Shown piece by piece: positions 60,201 to 64,000 of a stretch of 64,000 bases of DNA. This stretch comes from Hygrophila difformis (lineage: Eukaryota; Streptophyta; Magnoliopsida; Lamiales; Acanthaceae). Positions within the stretch are counted from its first letter, which is position 1, and every line of letters begins with the position of its first letter. Both the position numbers and the translations under genes were made by a program. The notes below the pieces were generated by a model, which did not search any database, was not told where the DNA came from, and saw nothing but the letters and a program-made list of their open reading frames with translations. The DNA is taken from contig JAOANR010000002.1 in NCBI GenBank assembly GCA_030278955.1, positions 10,219,982 to 10,283,981 of the forward strand, written 5' to 3'.

Positions 60201-60591
60201 CAAACGAGGAAAGTTAAGCCCTCGATATATAGGACCTTATGAAATTCTAGAAAAAGTCGGGAATTTAGCATATCGTCTAGCCTTACCGCCACAATTGGCT
60301 AGAGTTCACAGCGTGTTCCACATATCACAATTGAAGAAGTATGTGCACGATCCGACCCATGTACTCCAACCGGAAGGAATTGAATTGGATGATGACTTGA
60401 GCTATGAGGAAATTCCGGTACGAATACTCGATGTTAAGGAGAGAGTAACAAGGAACAAAGCCGTGAGAATGGTCAAGATTCTTTGGTCGAACCATGAAAG
60501 TGAAACGGCGACATGGGAGTTAGAATCCGACATGAAGGAGCGTTACCCGACCCTATTCCAAAACGGTGCAACCGCAGTTATGGGGACATAA
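57220..60591 (+). CDS. Chromodomain-type gypsy pol: protease, RT, RNase H, integrase, chromodomain (E6)
   Basis: The frame is open from 57220 (after TAA 57217-57219), with no ATG near. It begins at the protease active site [11 protein letters not shown] and continues with [10 protein letters not shown] has [25 protein letters not shown] and the catalytic FIDD (about 58222). RNase H is [14 protein letters not shown] (about 58670). Integrase has the H2C2 zinc finger (about 59340-59450) and D, D, E in [18 protein letters not shown] and [14 protein letters not shown] chromodomain ([31 protein letters not shown]) ends at TAA 60589-60591. There are no stops or shifts, unlike E3. Gag is missing: the break is immediately before DSGA. 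Only a fusion upstream could supply translation. Confidence 0.95.
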   Translation, partial: SKDSGASCSIISSRVLSELDLPKCELINLEIQLPSGEVVPCSKRYNGIPIVIKNIEFFANLVEFNLRDFDVILGMDWLTQYKAVIECQKQKITLSKGKGKRVIFYSQPPKRSNKVVNALKLRSLMHKGYALYACYVHNLEAEESKVDDIPVVREYPDVFPEDIPGMPPERDLEFTIDLIPGTEPVSKAPYRMAPLEMKELKEQLEELLEKGYIRPSTSPWGAPVLFVKKKDGGLRLCIDYRGLNQVTIKNKYPLPRIEDLFDQLKGASVFSKIDLRSGYHQLRIAEKDIPKTAFRTRYGHYEFTVLSFGLTNAPAMFMNLMNDVFRELLDQSVVVFIDDILIYSRSDEEHSQHLHQVLGILRKNQLYGKLSKCDFWLKEVAFLGHIVSATGVSVDQAKISAVTEWVSPTSPTEIRSFLGLAGYYRRFVKDFSKIARPLTQMLKKGVKYDWTSECESAFQELKKRLTSTPVLALPSENGDFEVYSDASKEGLGCVLMQDSRVIAYASRQLKPHEANYPTHDLELAAVVFALKIWRHYLYGRKCRMFTDHKSLKYIFTQKELNLRQRRWLELIKDYDLEISYHKGKANVVADALSRKTQHVANSLVIPPALYMDLARLSLELVHSGTVNEMVNAMVVESTIFDEIKLAQPGDAKLERIKENIANGKAIGFAIHEDGSIRFKGRWCVPQKCVEIKQRLMEEGHNTPYSVHPGGDKLYKDLRKIYWWPRMKNEVAEFVARCLTCQKVKAVRQKPLGLMQPLEIPSWKWDSISMDFVSGLPRSPRGMNKIWVIVDRLTKTAIFIPMKDTWTMDQLARAYIDNVVRRHGVPHDIISDRDSRFVSHFWTKLQEALGTQIKMSTAFHPMTDGQTERTIQTLEDMLRACVLEFKGSWENHLPLIEFSYNNSYHASIGMAPFEALYGRRCRSPLSWEGNDKTVIVGPQLVEDMTQQIKVIRGKMKAAQDRQKSYADVRRQDLEFQVGDKVMLKISPMKGVMRFGKRGKLSPRYIGPYEILEKVGNLAYRLALPPQLARVHSVFHISQLKKYVHDPTHVLQPEGIELDDDLSYEEIPVRILDVKERVTRNKAVRMVKILWSNHESETATWELESDMKERYPTLFQNGATAVMGT

Positions 60592-60840
60592 CTGTAATCT
60601 TAAGGGGGAGAGGATGTAACGACCCGAATATTTTGTATCCCAAATGAACAAATTCTAATTGTTTTGAACTACGTAATGACTTGATCCCTTCACAGGGTAC
60701 GTAGGCAACTTGGAAATTTCAATTCTGGGTTCAGTCGAATAATATCAAACAACAAAACACAATGACACAACCACAATCAATCAATCGGTCAATAAGTCGC
60801 GCAACTTCGGGGACGAAGTTGATTCTTAAGGAGGGTAGAT
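60592..60840 (+). other. E6 3' untranslated region with polypurine tract
   Basis: AAGGGGGAGAGGATGTAACG follows the stop codon. GACGAAGTTGATTCTTAAGG plus AGGGTAGAT abuts the LTR. Confidence 0.8.
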
Positions 60841-63800
60841 TGTAATACCATAGAAATTGCCCGATATATATGTATGAATATATATATTTTGACCAATTCA
60901 CTAAGTAGATTTTTAATCAAATCTATATATATTTATATGTTCAAATATGTGCTTAAAGATTAGTATATTATTTTCTACAAAACATACTTTGAAAAATTAT
61001 ATATATTTGTCTTTTCAAATAAATATATGGATTTCAATATCAAGTGTAATAAGTATATGGTTCATAGAATATTATACACATATATACCTTGGTCTTGAAA
61101 TAATCTTTCCAAACATGTACACATGTATATACATGTATATATTTACATGTTTAAATTATAATGAGAATTATCTATTTTCTATATATCCTTGATTAATCAT
61201 TCTACCCATATTTTTTTTATGAATTATTCTAGAATGCCATAATATAATTGGGAATAATTTGACTATGGTTTGAAATTGTAGGGTGGAATATTAATCATAT
61301 CTTGTCATTTTCAAATAAAGAACATATTCCTTTTTGAAGCTATGTATGACTTACAAGATCACAAAAATTCCCACATTATGATTTTTTTTAAGATAAGAAT
61401 CTTAATATATATATAAAAAAAAAAAAAAATTTAAAAAAAAAAAAAAAAAAAAGTTACTGTAGCATGCTACTGTAGCACGCTACTGTAGCATGCTACTGTA
61501 GCAGTCGGGATTTATGTGTTTTTGGGACTTTTTGCCATTTTTTTTGGGTCCCAAAGGTGGGAATCTTGATCTATCACGGGTGTGGCATCTTTTTGGATGT
61601 TATGTAATCAATCCCATCCCCATTCTCAGCCATTTTCATCAATCATTCACCCCAAACTCTCCAAAAACTCTCCCAAAAGCCAAACACTCTTCCGACGAAC
61701 TTCCGGCGACTTTCCGACAACTTTCCGGCAATCAAATCCAACCAAGGTAGGGTGTAGATCAAGGATTTGCAAGCATTGGATTGTTGGTAAGGTGTAAATC
61801 AAGTTTACTTATTGCTTTAAGATCATAATCAACCTTCTAACTTACGGATCTTTACTTGCAAAACACGTTCGTAGCCAAAGGAGAAGAAGAACGTGTTGCG
61901 TAGATCCGTTCGTGGCGATTTTGGACAAATCGATCAACTCTAGAACGTTCAAGAACTCACTCACTGTAAGTTAATAACTTACATATCAATATGGGTGGTT
62001 TAAAAGACATCCGAAACATTGGATCTTAAACGAAACGTTGAAATCAAACCTAAAAACCCCAATCTACGTATTTTCTGAAATCCGACCAAAACTCTTACTT
62101 CGAGCGTTCAAACCTGAAAACTCAAAACTAAGATTTTGATCCTAAGATCTTAAGCTATATTGTGTAAAAATTTCAGAGATTTTCATCAAGTTTTGATACC
62201 CCAAATCAAGTCGGACATATTCTGCGTTTTTAAAAATTTTCAAAAGTTGACAGATTTCATAACCGAACTTGATGAGCCTATTTCTATCATTTCTAGTCCA
62301 AACCAATCTTCATGATCTAAACAAAAGTTGTAGATCTATGAGTCTTGAATACCTCTGTAAAATTTCATGCACTTTCATTAAGATTTGCTATCCCAAACCG
62401 CGTCGAACATATTCTGTGGTGCATGAACCTTTCGGAAACTGAGACAGATTTTAAGACCGAACTTAGTAGATTAATCTGACTTAATCCGTGATGAATTTGC
62501 ATAATTTGCCTCTAATAAAACTTGTTTATTTTGGTGTCTTTTAAGTGCCTGTAAATTTTCAGAATTTTTGGAGTTCATTTGACATGTTAAAAAGTCAAAT
62601 CTTTGACAGATGTCAAACCTGAATCCTGACAGCTTTTTGTTTGTGTAGAAAACTTGATTTTTGACATGCTTCCCATCATCTTTCCCAAAAACTCAAAACA
62701 TGAAAGTTGTTCATTGGGATGTATTTGAGCTACTGTGAAAATTTCAGATTAATCGCCTAAGAAATGGATTTTTAAACTGAAAAGGCGTAAACTGTGACAT
62801 CGATCGGTTTTAAACTTGTGAAATTTTGAAATCTCTAAACAACGATCGAAATCTTGTGATACGATAAAGTTGTATTTTTGGAAATCCCGTTACACTAAAG
62901 TTGAAACGATATCGGTTTCATTGGGGGGTGAGTGCTCTGCAGGGTGCCCTCCTAATTATTCATTTTGTGCCTAAACGGCAATGATGATTACGCGCGAAAG
63001 ATTGCCAAAATGGCATCTTATATTTTTGGGCCTATCCTCTCGGGTGTATCCGTATGGGTTACTCGAGGCTTGACGGAGCGGTACTGGATATGGCGTATTT
63101 GGTCACAAGAGACCAACGGCCTACCCTCTCGAGTGTATCCGTATGGGATACTCGAGGCTCGACGGAGTGGTACTGGGTATGGCGAATCGGCTGCGGCCGC
63201 CGGAATACCGGCTAAATGAGATGATACTTATGAAATTGGCTGAGGCCGCCGGAGCACCGGCTAAATGATACTATTGATATTGGCTGCGGCCGCCGGATCA
63301 CCGGCTAAATGATATATATTGTTGAGATGATGGCGTAACGGGAAATATATTAAAAAGCTCAGATTTTATGAAATTGGCTACGGCCGCCGGATTGCCGGCT
63401 AAAATTAAATATTGTTGAGATGGAGGCGTATCGGGGAGAATTTTTAAAAGCTCAAATTTTTATTTACTTACTTACGGCATTATTCATGTTTTTAAATCAT
63501 GTCTTAAATAATTGCCCATGCTTAAGTTTTAAATTATGAAATTAAATGTGTCTTTAAAGTATGCAATTATAATCACATTTTTTTTATAAAATGTTTTTAT
63601 GCATGGCAAAAAGTTTTATCTTAATTATTAAAAATCTAACCCCTTTATTGCTATGTAAGGATTGACTTACTCAGTATTTTATAATACTGATAAAAACCGT
63701 TGTTCATTTTTTTTTCTGTTACAGAGTACGGAGCATGATCACTCATTGGGGGATCATTTTGGACACTTAATTATTTATTTTACGTGACTTGCATGAACGG

Positions 63801-64000
63801 GTCTGTTTAACCCGTGGTTTGGCCATGTCGGCCCTATATTTTAAATTCCGCTGCATACACTTTACTTCCGCTGCGTACTTTATATTCTCGATGCAACTCT
63901 GATGTAGTATTTTTAAATTACTTATGAATGGGCTGTTTGAACGTATTAAATTCTGAAAAACCATAGCCTTGCATCTCTTTAGTGAGCTCGGAGAAACCGT
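60841..64000 (+). repeat. E6 3' LTR, cut by window end
   Basis: It starts TGTAATACCATAG. The first about 900 bp follow the palindrome LTRs. From about 61760 it diverges, and its last part matches the E4 LTR end instead. The end (...TGTTACA) should lie about 50 bp beyond the window. It carries the GCTACTGTAGC tandem at 61453-61504 and GGCTGCGGCCGCCGG repeats at 63188-63405. Confidence 0.88.

Overview
This is eukaryotic, almost certainly flowering-plant, nuclear DNA made almost entirely of nested LTR retrotransposons. The evidence is primer-binding sites matching plant tRNA-Asp and initiator tRNA-Met, Athila-type and chromodomain (Del/Tekay-type) Ty3/gypsy polyproteins, 2.6-4.6 kb LTRs, 5-bp target duplications, and GT-AG introns in the only non-retroviral genes (F-box genes). 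I cannot name the species. I see no tRNA, rRNA, CRISPR or bacterial features.

Layout. E1 (1-15158, +) is an Athila-type element: 5' LTR tail (1-81), tRNA-Asp PBS, damaged gag, a long gag-pol frame (925-5877) with the integrase C-terminus after one TAG, then a 4.3 kb post-pol region that contains an F-box gene, then a 4.6 kb 3' LTR (10525-15158). E1 is inserted in a second Athila-type element, E2 (-). E2 reads from its 5' LTR (36607 down to 33266) through PBS, gag, protease, RT, RNase H and integrase (33125-24762), a cluster of six F-box genes or pseudogenes (24033-18044), and a large unrecognised ORF (17695-15159) that E1 cuts. A 2599-bp solo LTR flanked by TACTT sits inside E2 pol (27621-30219).

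From 36.6 kb on the window holds chromodomain-type gypsy pieces. E3 (36899-42002, +) is a 5'-truncated pol with a 3' LTR. It abuts a plant transposon-associated ORF (42003-43184). E5 and E4 (-, 44147-48190) are fragments with small coiled-coil ORFs near the PBS and one gag. A near-palindrome of two LTRs (48191-54312) and a third copy of that LTR (54726-57206) follow. E6 (57220-64000, +) has protease to chromodomain intact, followed by a 3' LTR cut by the window end.

The most unusual theme is that both Athila-type elements have F-box genes between integrase and the 3' end. They share hairpin elements (CACATTTAGAG / CTCTAAATGTG) ahead of downstream ORFs, and GC-rich or CTTTGT-type stem-loop clusters at matching places: upstream of the LTR TATA box, downstream of it, and just after pol. 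Whether the F-box cluster is true cargo of E2 or a host cluster trapped beside it cannot be settled here. The single F-box gene inside E1, which has a near-identical visible LTR end on both sides, is the stronger case.
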